8,904 nucleotides of DNA from Bacillota bacterium (GTDB lineage Bacteria; Bacillota_I; Bacilli_A; Acholeplasmatales; Acholeplasmataceae): positions 1 to 8,904 of the forward strand of contig SBGC01000039.1 of assembly GCA_006226985.1 (NCBI GenBank). Direction: 5' to 3'. Under the pieces are notes generated by a model. It did not search any database and was not told where the DNA came from. It saw only the letters and a program-made list of their open reading frames with translations. Below are positions 1-8,100 of this stretch, one piece after another. Made by a program: the position numbers and the translations under genes. Each line of letters begins with the position of its first letter. Within the stretch, counting starts at the first letter, position 1.

Positions 1-806
1 ACTGAAACATCGTTTGGTACATTATATCCATGTTTTTGTAAATATGTAATCGCGCCAACAGCCATTAAATCCGACGATGCACAGACAGCTTCTGGCAGCC
101 CATAACTTTCAAAGATGGCTTTCATATTTTTATAACCTTCATCAAAGGTATAGGATTCATTAGAGTGATTTGCCATATAAATAGGTTCAAGATCTTTTTC
201 ATTCATGAAATCTAGGTACCCTCGTAAGCGTTCTTGACCGATGAAATTTGTATAAGACCCATTAATGAATGCAATCTTTCTATGACCTAGATCATGAAGA
301 TATTTGCATGATTTTTTTATTGATTGATAAGAATTCGAGTAAATTGTATTCTTTCCTTGAACTTTTGGGTCAAGTGTTAATACTGCTAAATCACTTTCAT
401 ATAACTTTTGAAGCGCATCAAGTTTATCTCCACCAGATACAACTAAAACAGCATCGACATTTTTTGAATGACAGTGTCTTAAATAATCTAAACCTGATTC
501 CGTATTATGCGATAAAAGAAGAATATCATAACCTTTGTTTTCAACATATCTTCGAAAAGACTCTAAAATTGAGGTAAAAAACAGGTTTTTTAAACCATAT
601 TCAACTTCATAAACAATACCAATCGTATTGGAACGTTTGCGGACAAGACTTTGCGCGGTTGCATTCGGAGTATAGCCTAATCTTTCAGCAACCTCTACCA
701 CTCTTTTTCTTGTTTTTTCGCTTATTTCGCGATATCCATTTAACGCTTTCGACACTGTTGATGTCGAAACTTGCGAAATTTTCGCAATTTCATCAATAGT
801 AACCAT
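1..806 (-). CDS. LacI-family transcriptional regulator, C-terminus cut by window edge
   Basis: A DNA-binding repressor/activator that senses a sugar. The frame is open from the ATG at 806 to the left edge (268 codons visible; the family usually has about 330-340, so roughly 65 residues are missing). The first 50 residues are a classic LacI helix-turn-helix: TIDEIAKISQVSTSTVSKALNG, then a hinge with YTPNATAQSLV. The periplasmic-binding-protein-like sensor domain follows, with NTIGIV, DAVLVVSGG, LGHRKIAFINGS and, at the edge, VPNDVS, which is a standard LacI-family block. The start is supported by GAGGTG five bases upstream and by the fit of the helix-turn-helix to residue 1. It lies 65 bases downstream of the GH30 gene, in the same direction, with its own promoter. 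Seen: family membership. Inferred: control of the adjacent beta-glucan genes, with a beta-glucan oligosaccharide or breakdown product as effector. Confidence 0.95.
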   Translation of the reverse strand, partial: MVTIDEIAKISQVSTSTVSKALNGYREISEKTRKRVVEVAERLGYTPNATAQSLVRKRSNTIGIVYEVEYGLKNLFFTSILESFRRYVENKGYDILLLSHNTESGLDYLRHCHSKNVDAVLVVSGGDKLDALQKLYESDLAVLTLDPKVQGKNTIYSNSYQSIKKSCKYLHDLGHRKIAFINGSYTNFIGQERLRGYLDFMNEKDLEPIYMANHSNESYTFDEGYKNMKAIFESYGLPEAVCASSDLMAVGAITYLQKHGYNVPNDVS

Positions 807-825
807 GAAAACACCTCGATTTCAT
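805..825. repeat. Interrupted palindrome over the lacI start, possible operator
   Basis: Two perfect 6-base inverted arms, ATGAAA and TTTCAT, are separated by 9 bases. On the coding strand they enclose the regulator's ribosome binding site GAGGTG (812-817) and part of its start codon. LacI-family proteins bind palindromes of about this size and often repress themselves, so an autoregulatory operator is possible. The centre lacks the CG usual in LacI-family operators, and 6-base arms can occur by chance in AT-rich DNA. Confidence 0.25.
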
Positions 826-837
826 TACACTTCTTAT

Positions 838-866
838 ATTGTAACGATATTTATACGAAATGTAAA
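838..866 (-). promoter_or_regulatory. Sigma-A-type promoter for the lacI gene
   Basis: On the minus strand the -35 box TTTACA (861-866) and the -10 box TACAAT (838-843) are separated by exactly 17 bases; each box differs from consensus (TTGACA, TATAAT) at one position. Transcription would start near 831, leaving a leader of about 25 bases that carries GAGGTG before the ATG. The promoter begins five bases after the GH30 stop codon. It gives the regulator its own transcription, whether or not the operon also reads through. Confidence 0.8.
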
Positions 867-871
867 GTTGT

Positions 872-2200
872 TTAAGCAATGACGAGTGTTACAATTGAAT
901 GCTTAAGCATATTGAGCGTTTGACCTTCATGCTTTAAAACAACTGTAACTTCTTGATCTTGGTCAGATTCGTTTTGAATGACAACAACAATCTCACCATT
1001 TTTGTTCACATAGCTTGTTTGGTAAATCTTTTGAGGTAGGTTAGATTGTGCATGAATTCTTTTTGCTTCTGGTCGGATGAATTTTGAAAAATGACCAATG
1101 TAATAATATGAACTATTATAAATGATTTCTTTTGTACGACGATCGACTAAGATTGGTGCATCACAATAGTTTTTAACATGGTTAGGACCGCCTTCCTCAT
1201 TTAAGATTAAGTTCCAGTCAATCCAACCTTCTAAATGATTGTTTAAGTCACCAATGATATTTCTTGCATAGCGTTCACCGGTATGCCATGCATGCGGTCT
1301 TGGACCACCTTCAATACATCCTTCAGTAAAGACTAAATGCTTATCAGGAAATAATTCATGAACAATAGATAAATTCTCAAATTGTTCAGAGACATACCAG
1401 TGAGATGCGATACCCCACATGTATTTACTTGCTTCTTTATCGGATAACATAGTTGTTGCACGTTCCACAATAATATCGCGATTATGATCCCAACCTAAGA
1501 TTTTGACATCAAATGGTGATTTCTTAATTGTTGGTCCCAAATAGTTTTTAACGAAATCGCGTTCTTCTTCAGCTGAATAAATACATGAGTCCCATGTCTG
1601 AACTGCTGCAGGTTCATTTTGAACAGTCATTGCCCAAAAAGGTATATCTCTTTTTTTCATCTCTTCAAAATATTTGACATAGTAATTAGCCCATGGTTGA
1701 TAAAACTCTGGAAGTAACTTTCCACCAAAATTCATATTGTTATTCGACTTCATCCAAGCAGGTGGAGACCAAGGAGATGCAAGCAATTTTAATGCTGGTA
1801 CATAAGCCATTGCTTTTTTAATCATAGGTACAACCCATTTGTCTTCATGAGATAAATCAAATGTCTTTAGTTCTTTATCGTGTTCTTCAACATAGGTATA
1901 ATTACCTAATGCAAAGTCACATGAGTGAATGTGCGTACGTCCAAGGTTGTAATTTAAACCTTCTTCAGAGAAATAAGCATGAATAATTTCATTTTGTTTT
2001 TCTTCAGGAAGTAAGCTTAATGTATAAGCTGCTGACTCTGTAAATGCACCACCAAATCCGATGTGGGTTTGATATGTTTTTTCAGGATTTAATACGATCA
2101 GTGGTTTTTGTGTAGAGAAATTTTTCTCTAAAGAAATGGTTTCTACATGTTTAATTTTTTCAAGTGTTTTTTCTGCAGTACGAAATACTTTTATATTCAT
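872..2200 (-). CDS. GH30 glycosidase: beta-glucosidase or endo-beta-1,6-glucanase, cytoplasmic
   Basis: A 442-residue retaining beta-glycosidase of family GH30 (glucosylceramidase-like). Seen: an N-terminal strand region, then a TIM barrel starting with HIGFGGAFTE (about residues 46-55), LASPWSPPAWMK (140-151), acid/base Glu196 in TVQNEP, nucleophile Glu293 in VFTEGC, and GWIDWNL (325-331). The C-terminal beta-domain from about 380 is typical of the family. There is no signal peptide, so it should act in the cytoplasm. The start is fixed by AGGAGG seven bases upstream. The gene follows the GH3 stop by 11 bases. Family knowledge: bacterial GH30 enzymes include endo-beta-1,6-glucanases and beta-glucosidases, and such genes recur beside GH16 and GH3 in laminarin loci. 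Inferred: hydrolysis of beta-1,6 linkages or branches in imported glucan oligosaccharides. The exact subfamily and specificity cannot be settled by reading alone. No terminator is seen after the stop. Confidence 0.93.
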   Translation of the reverse strand: MNIKVFRTAEKTLEKIKHVETISLEKNFSTQKPLIVLNPEKTYQTHIGFGGAFTESAAYTLSLLPEEKQNEIIHAYFSEEGLNYNLGRTHIHSCDFALGNYTYVEEHDKELKTFDLSHEDKWVVPMIKKAMAYVPALKLLASPWSPPAWMKSNNNMNFGGKLLPEFYQPWANYYVKYFEEMKKRDIPFWAMTVQNEPAAVQTWDSCIYSAEEERDFVKNYLGPTIKKSPFDVKILGWDHNRDIIVERATTMLSDKEASKYMWGIASHWYVSEQFENLSIVHELFPDKHLVFTEGCIEGGPRPHAWHTGERYARNIIGDLNNHLEGWIDWNLILNEEGGPNHVKNYCDAPILVDRRTKEIIYNSSYYYIGHFSKFIRPEAKRIHAQSNLPQKIYQTSYVNKNGEIVVVIQNESDQDQEVTVVLKHEGQTLNMLKHSIVTLVIA

Positions 2201-2207
2201 TTTGTTG

Positions 2208-2213
2208 CCTCCT
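2208..2213 (-). promoter_or_regulatory. AGGAGG ribosome binding site of the GH30 gene, overlapping the GH3 stop
   Basis: A perfect AGGAGG lies seven bases before the GH30 ATG. Its first two bases are the last two of the GH3 stop codon TAG (TAGGAGG), so ribosomes ending GH3 translation finish on the next gene's binding site. This indicates translational coupling. Confidence 0.85.
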
Positions 2214-4098
2214 AGGACTGATATCTTAATCCATAACCATATGGGAATAGATAATCACTTTCATTGTAATTTGTATCTAACATGGTGTGTGCAGATTGTG
2301 AGAGTAAACGTGGATACGTATAAGGTAATGTTCCTTTAAAATCATAATCTCCATATAATACATCGGTAATACCTAAACCTTCAGTTCCAGGTAAAAACGC
2401 CATAACAAACGCATCAAAGTTATTGATATAGTTTGTAACAAGTAATGGCTTCCCAGAAACAAGCATCACAATCACTGGTTTATCTGTTGAAGCGATTGCT
2501 TGTAAAACATCAACATTTGCTTGATATGCAGTTTGACCATTTAAGGATAGATTACCTGAATCACCAAACCATTCAGCAGCTGGTTTTTCTGCTAAAACAA
2601 CAATGACTGCATCCGCTTGATCGATATCATTAATATCTGTGTAGATGTTACCTTCTGTTTCAGCTTGAAAAGCTTCTAATATAGTCGTTCCTGCAGAATT
2701 ATAGGATTCAGTTCCTTGCCATGTGAGTGTCCAACCACCCGATTGAATACCTAAATTATTAGAACCAGGTCCTAGAATAAGTAGATTATCTGTTTTTGCT
2801 AAAGGTAACACATTGTTTTCGTTTTTAAGTAATACTAAAGATTCTCTCACTGCTTGTCTTGCAACAGCAAGTGATTCTGCTGAACGAAGATCAGCTTCCG
2901 GAACAACTCTATTTTCATCAAATAAGCCAATTTCATACTTGACAGTTAATATGCGTGATACCGCATCATTGATACGTGAAATATCGATATCGCCATTATT
3001 GTAACCATTGATAATCGCTTGATGTGTTTGATCGAATTTATGAGGTTCCATAAGCATATCAATACCTGCGTTAATGGTATTGATAATCTTTTGTTCAAAT
3101 GTTGAGCCTGAAACATCGTTTGTTGCTTCATAATCTGAAATAACAAATCCATTAAATCCAAGTTCATTTTTTAATATGTTTGTAATCAATTCTTCTGATT
3201 CATGCATACGTAGACCATTAATACTACTATATGAAATCATGATACTTTTCACGCCTGCACTAATCGCTTCCTCATAAAGTGGAAGGTGGATATCATATAG
3301 TTCATCCATGGTGATGATACTATTTCCTCGATCAAGACCACCATTAATCCCTGTTCCATAGGTTGTATAACCATCACCAACAAAATGCTTAGCTGTTGCT
3401 GCAATGTTATACATTTGTAAGCCTTCAATAAATGGGGATATTAAGCCAAGCGCTCTTTGTGGGTCTTCACCTAATGTTTCATAAGTTCTTCCCCATCTGA
3501 CATCTTTAATTAAGCCAATAGATGGTGAAAAGTTCATGTTAATGCCTGTTTGAGCGACTTCATAAGCAGTTCTCTCACCTATTTGATACATAAGTTCAGG
3601 ATTGTTTGCTGCTGCTAAACCGATATTATGAGGGAAAATGGTTGAATTAAGTAAATTGTTATGGCCATGAACTGCGTCAACACCATATAATAAAGGAATT
3701 CGTTGGGGTGTGTATTTGCTTGCATTTTGGTAAAGTCTTACCATTTGTAGCCATCCTGCAACAGTGTTTGATCCAGGAACGTTTCCACCACCATTAAGAA
3801 TAGATCCAAGACGATAGAGTGTTACTTCATTTGTTAATGCGCCTGATTGACCACCATTTGTCGTACGTTCAGCTTGAATCATTTGACCTGCTTTTTCTTC
3901 AATGGTCATATGATCAATATACCAAGCGACTTTTCCTTCAATGGTGTCAAAATCATCTGGACTACTAGGTAGTGGTTCTGTGGGAATCACTGTAGGTTCC
4001 GTAGGGATAATAGTCGGTTCTGTTGGTTCAGTGTCTTGACATGCACCAACAGCAAATACTGTAAACAAAAGTAAGACAAATAAAATTAATTTTTTCAT
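2212..4098 (-). CDS. GH3 beta-glucosidase / exo-beta-glucanase, surface lipoprotein
   Basis: A 628-residue retaining exo-acting beta-glucosidase. The N-terminus has a Lys-Lys start, a hydrophobic core and a lipobox VGAC with Cys20, so the protein is predicted to be lipid-anchored outside the membrane. A Thr-Glu-Pro linker follows (about 23-44). The GH3 barrel shows VDAVHGHNN, RWGRTYETLGEDP, KHFVGDG (237-243) and nucleophile Asp322 in FVISDYEA. The second domain carries SGGWTLTWQG and EKPAAEWFGDSG (504-515), the region supplying the acid/base Glu, as in plant ExoI-type beta-glucan exohydrolases. It ends at FPYGYGLRY with no fibronectin-III domain. The start is uncertain: ATG 4098 gives the cleanest signal peptide and lies four bases after the GH5 stop but has no ribosome binding site; ATG 4116 adds six residues; TTG 4137 is unlikely. 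Inferred role: release of glucose from GH16 products at the cell surface. Confidence 0.92.
   Translation of the reverse strand: MKKLILFVLLLFTVFAVGACQDTEPTEPTIIPTEPTVIPTEPLPSSPDDFDTIEGKVAWYIDHMTIEEKAGQMIQAERTTNGGQSGALTNEVTLYRLGSILNGGGNVPGSNTVAGWLQMVRLYQNASKYTPQRIPLLYGVDAVHGHNNLLNSTIFPHNIGLAAANNPELMYQIGERTAYEVAQTGINMNFSPSIGLIKDVRWGRTYETLGEDPQRALGLISPFIEGLQMYNIAATAKHFVGDGYTTYGTGINGGLDRGNSIITMDELYDIHLPLYEEAISAGVKSIMISYSSINGLRMHESEELITNILKNELGFNGFVISDYEATNDVSGSTFEQKIINTINAGIDMLMEPHKFDQTHQAIINGYNNGDIDISRINDAVSRILTVKYEIGLFDENRVVPEADLRSAESLAVARQAVRESLVLLKNENNVLPLAKTDNLLILGPGSNNLGIQSGGWTLTWQGTESYNSAGTTILEAFQAETEGNIYTDINDIDQADAVIVVLAEKPAAEWFGDSGNLSLNGQTAYQANVDVLQAIASTDKPVIVMLVSGKPLLVTNYINNFDAFVMAFLPGTEGLGITDVLYGDYDFKGTLPYTYPRLLSQSAHTMLDTNYNESDYLFPYGYGLRYQS
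3973..4032 (-). repeat. Thr-Glu-Pro linker repeat within the GH3 lipoprotein
   Basis: About four imperfect copies of a TEPT/TEP unit (TEPTEP, then PTEPT and PTEPL spaced by Ile/Val-Ile/Pro) lie three residues after the lipidated Cys. The units are recognisable in the DNA as repeats of ACNGAACC. A flexible acidic, proline-rich linker of this kind would hold the catalytic domain away from the membrane. Copy number could vary between strains. Confidence 0.75.
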
Positions 4099-4102
4099 AG
4101 TT

Positions 4103-5110
4103 TTATAAGAAGTCATTTGGTAAGATATGCCCTTCAACTAAACGTTTGAAATCCCAATCTTCATGACTTGCCCTTTCGATTTTATAACTCCAAAAGTACC
4201 ATCCAAATGCGTGTTCATAAGCAAATAACTGTAAGTTTGCGAGTGTATTTCTGACGACCTTTTTGTTAAATGAATCTTTATGATTGAGTTTATCGTGGAT
4301 AATACCTAAACTCCACTCTCCAATAATAGTTCGAACAAACTTTTCAATTTTTTGAATCATCTTGATGCGACTTTGGATAACATCAACATGACCATTAAAA
4401 TCTAAATGTGTAATCTTCGGATCAAAACAATGATATAAATGGAGATCAAAAGCGACATTTTCTAGTTTGTTTTTTACAAAAAATGGTTTCCAAGATGCAT
4501 CTTCAGGTCTAAATCCATCATGAAAGACAATCAGTTTGTCTGTATGTCTTCTAATTGCATGATATGCATTCAAATAGAATGTCTGTAAAAGATTTAAGTC
4601 AATCGAAAAATGAGGTTCATTTAATACTTCAATACCTAAAAATGATGGGTAATTACTAAATAACTGTGCGATAAGTTCTAATTTTTCTACGGTTAAATCT
4701 ATATTTTTTTGATCAATATGCCATCCGATTTGATTAACAATTCCCCCATTATCAAAACCATTTTGACAACCTGGGGCTGTATGTAAGTCAAGAAGGACAT
4801 GCATATCAAATTCTACTGCCCATTCCATCGTTCGTCTTATAAAAGGTAAGGATTCTACATAAGGAGACTCTCCAAGAAACCACCATGGAATCGGTAATCG
4901 GATGTGCGAAATATTGATTGACTTTAAGTACTCAAAGTCTTTCTTAGTGATAAATGTATTATAGTGTTTATAAAGTTCTTCTTGATGATGTGGATGATTG
5001 AGGGAAAAATGTGTTTCATCAACACCTTTTAGTCCATCAAATAATTGTGGTTTCATCCACTGTTCAAGTACAAACCAACCACCTAGGTTGACACCACGTA
5101 TGTTTGACAT
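4103..5110 (-). CDS. GH5 exo-beta-1,3-glucanase (Exg1-like, probably subfamily 9), cytoplasmic
   Basis: A 335-residue retaining glucanase that would release glucose from the non-reducing ends of beta-1,3-glucans. It opens directly with RGVNLGGWFVLEQWM, the hallmark of the yeast Exg1 type. Further motifs are HIRLPIPWW (69-77), DLHTAPGCQNGFDNGG (108-123), acid/base Glu165 in EVLNEP, LHLYHCF (223-229), nucleophile Glu265 in IIGEWS and GWYFWSYKIE (303-312). No signal peptide precedes the barrel, so it is predicted to be intracellular, unlike secreted fungal relatives. At 335 residues it is shorter than typical fungal members (about 400-450). The ATG is preceded by AAGGAG at five bases, and the gene starts nine bases after the phosphorylase stop. 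Inferred: trimming of imported beta-1,3-oligosaccharides alongside the phosphorylase; some members also accept beta-1,6 bonds or glycosylated lipids, so substrate is not certain. Confidence 0.92.
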   Translation of the reverse strand: MSNIRGVNLGGWFVLEQWMKPQLFDGLKGVDETHFSLNHPHHQEELYKHYNTFITKKDFEYLKSINISHIRLPIPWWFLGESPYVESLPFIRRTMEWAVEFDMHVLLDLHTAPGCQNGFDNGGIVNQIGWHIDQKNIDLTVEKLELIAQLFSNYPSFLGIEVLNEPHFSIDLNLLQTFYLNAYHAIRRHTDKLIVFHDGFRPEDASWKPFFVKNKLENVAFDLHLYHCFDPKITHLDFNGHVDVIQSRIKMIQKIEKFVRTIIGEWSLGIIHDKLNHKDSFNKKVVRNTLANLQLFAYEHAFGWYFWSYKIERASHEDWDFKRLVEGHILPNDFL

Positions 5111-5115
5111 AGTAA

Positions 5116-5121
5116 CTCCTT
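5116..5121 (-). promoter_or_regulatory. AAGGAG ribosome binding site of the GH5 gene, overlapping the phosphorylase stop
   Basis: AAGGAG lies five bases before the GH5 ATG and shares its first two bases with the phosphorylase stop codon (TAAGGAG). This repeats the arrangement at the GH3/GH30 junction and again suggests coupled translation. Confidence 0.85.
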
Positions 5122-8100
5122 AACCGAGGGTAACGACAATTTTTTCAAAATGTCTGTCTCTAATCTTTATAGCAAGTTCACCGGATACTTTAGATGCTTT
5201 AACTGTTGTAAGCTTACCTTTTTCATAGAGTTCGTAAGAAACAGGGTTTAATCCTTGATAGGTATGTTTCTTTAATGGATTAACAATCGTAAGATCAATA
5301 TAATCAAATAGTCTTAAGGATACCTGATTGTTTTCATCAAAAAAGGATGCTTCTAGCTTGGGTTCAACATGGAAATGAAGTTCATGTTGTTCGTATGTGA
5401 ATGGATGTTTTCCAAGCATCATTAAAAACATAAGCGTCATCGCTTCGGATGTTGTTCCTGTAAGTCTTGCGACAAATCCTCGACCATGATTATGCATGTT
5501 TGGATTGTTTGACGTCGCAATAAATGACACGTTTTCAAGTAAACTTCTTCCATACACTTCAGGATTCATAAATGGTGGCATCGATGTCTTTATATCTTGA
5601 TAATATTCATCATATAAACCACTCTTCATCAGTCCAATCAAATATTTATAGGACATATGCATGAAGCAAGCTTCTCTTTCTAGCCATCCTTTAGTAAATG
5701 CTCTTGCACGACCAATGGTGAGTGTTTCCTCATCAAGAGGTCTTGATGTGAGATAAAGTTTTTGTTCTTTATCAAATAATTCAGTTTTCTTGATTCTGTC
5801 ATAAATCGTTTTTGCAACAGCTTTATCTTCTGTAATTTTTAGATCGTTAGCTGGTGCCTCTAGGTAATGAGGTAACATACGATATGTCCAACTATGAACA
5901 GAAACACATGATGTTTTTGTAATTGGATGTTTTCTATCTGTAACATCAAATTCTTTAGCTTCAAATGTGAAATATGTTGGAAGAATTCCTTCCCCAATGT
6001 TTCTTGCCTTTTCAAGTCCTTCGTTTACTTTATCTATCATCACATCAAGTCCATAAAGTAAATCTTTAGCTGAAATATGTGATACCGATGGATCGATAAA
6101 GATACGATTCTTTTCATCAAAGTTTTCTCTTGTATCTTGAATTGCATCAAATCCATTAGGAATAGCTTTTAAGACATCGCTAAACAAATCGATGAAGACT
6201 TGTGGCAATTGATAACTATCTTTGTTCAGTGACTTTACCGTATCTTTTAAAAATACAAGTAATCTCTTAAGTGCAATCGTTTCAGAAACACCAGAGCCAA
6301 AAATAGCTGGTAATCCATTCATGGCATCATTCCAACCTGGTTTTTCACTGTCCATCATCACACCCATCATCTCTGGATCAAGACTTGCAAACTTAATCAG
6401 TGCTAAGTGAACATATTTCGCAAATAGTGATGTTTTAAATACACTATGATCTTTTGTTTTGTGGAAATTTGTTTGATTAACCTTGATATGTGCTTTATCA
6501 ATTTTTTCTTGATCATGATATAAAGGTTCTAATTGTCTCACTTGGTTTTCATGATTTAGCACATATTTAATACTTCTTGGATAGACGGAAATATGACTTT
6601 GATAGAATCGATAGCTTCCTTGAAAGAGAAGTTCTTCAAGTTTATCTGGATAGATGTTTAAATATTGATCAAGTAAGTCCATATTATAAACCCAGTGATC
6701 ACTCCAATAACCTGTTCCATAAACCGATTCAATATCTTGAGTCGCATAATGCATGACGTGATTTAGAAACGCTTCTTTTTCACATGCTAGCTCGATATTA
6801 ATATGATCGATAGTTGTCATTAGTTTACCTGGTGTAAATGGCTTACTTAAAACCTTTTTAACATCTTCTTGATGAGTAATGACATCTTTTAATATGTGTG
6901 GAATATCGGATGCATCAACGACCAAGCGACTTCCTTGAATCGTTAATGGATTATGTCCATCGAGTTGGATAAGTTCAATAAACTGACGAATATTAAATAG
7001 ACCCGCTTCAGGAACGAAATAAATATCATTTCTTCTGTTTTGATTAACATCACGATATGAGCCATTACCGTGTGAAAAATATGCAGGCTCAACAAAGAAG
7101 TTGTTATACTCTCTTTCCATATCACCATGAATACGTGAGTATACATGGTAAACAATTGGTTGGTTATTTTTACCCTTGAAGACAAGCGGGTATCCACCAC
7201 GCAAGAAGTTATCTAAAAAACTTTGTTTTAAATATGCATCAAATAGTGGATAAGAAGTTTTTACCTGTAATGGATTAAGGACTTCTTTTTCGAGTTCAGC
7301 TGCATAGCGTTCAAGTGTTTCAAAATACTCAAATGTAAAGAGTTTACCTTTTTCATTGAGCTCATCTAGTGAGTTCATTTGTCCAAACAATGTATAGAAC
7401 GTATAAGTGTTTTCAAGCTCAAAGGCATCTGCTGAAAAGCCTGAAAGCAGTTGATTGACGGAAGCTTGCTTTGATTTAAGTAAATCAATTAAAGGTCTAT
7501 CTTCAAACTGCACAGGATTTTTAAGCGATGTCTCGTAACCAAAAATAAGTGTTGGATCATAAATAACTGATAATTTCTTTGAATCTTGATTGACGGATAC
7601 ATAGAAATGGCCTTGATCAACATTGCCTACTTCTGCAGTATCTTCTGTTGTTGATCGATTTTTCATATATGGCATGTTATTCTCTTGATTGAAAACGTCA
7701 AACCAAGCAACTGCTAAGTTGCTCATGTTTTTAACCATAAATGCGTTTGTACCATATGGCCACATTGTTGCAAGTCCATCAATAAGTTCAATAGTTTTTG
7801 GTTGTTGATCTAAATTTTTAATCGTTACTTTACGAACTAAACCAGGATAGTTTTGTTTACTGACGTTAAAATACTTAACAGTAACTAAGACACCATGTAT
7901 TTCTTCTTCAATGCTCACTGCATTCGATTCGATTTTTAAATAACGATTTGTAGGATTTTTATGGACTTGAAAAGCTTCATAAGTCTGTCCATCGATTTTT
8001 ATGAATGTTCTAAACCCGTCAATTTCTGTGCGACGGTATGCTAAGTTTGCTGGACTAAAATCCAAGATTGCATGATCTTTATTTTCAATACCAAATCCGG

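Noticed and set aside
269..577. Plus-strand open frame of 102 codons opposite the LacI gene
   Set aside because: It is antisense to a well-conserved LacI sensor domain, has no ribosome binding site that I can see, and resembles no family; it is a shadow frame.
844..860. LacI operator in the promoter spacer (CG...CG around an AT core)
   Set aside because: Only the two CG dinucleotides mirror each other; the inner bases do not pair, so it is not a convincing palindrome.
807..871. Rho-independent terminator between GH30 and lacI
   Set aside because: No GC-rich stem followed by a T-run is visible; the interval is occupied by the promoter.
2..3122. 15-base identical stretch CTGAAACATCGTTTG at 2-16 and 3108-3122
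   Set aside because: Both copies lie in coding sequence and encode a short NDVS-like peptide in unrelated proteins; no flanking similarity, so it is probably chance.
2136..3167. Short open frames at 2136-2339 (plus), 2813-3004 (plus) and 2946-3167 (minus)
   Set aside because: They lie within the GH3 and GH30 genes in other frames, whose conserved motifs run intact through these positions.
4099..4137. TTG at 4137 as the start of the GH3 gene
   Set aside because: It would put 13 polar residues before the signal peptide and overlap the GH5 gene by 35 bases with no ribosome binding site.
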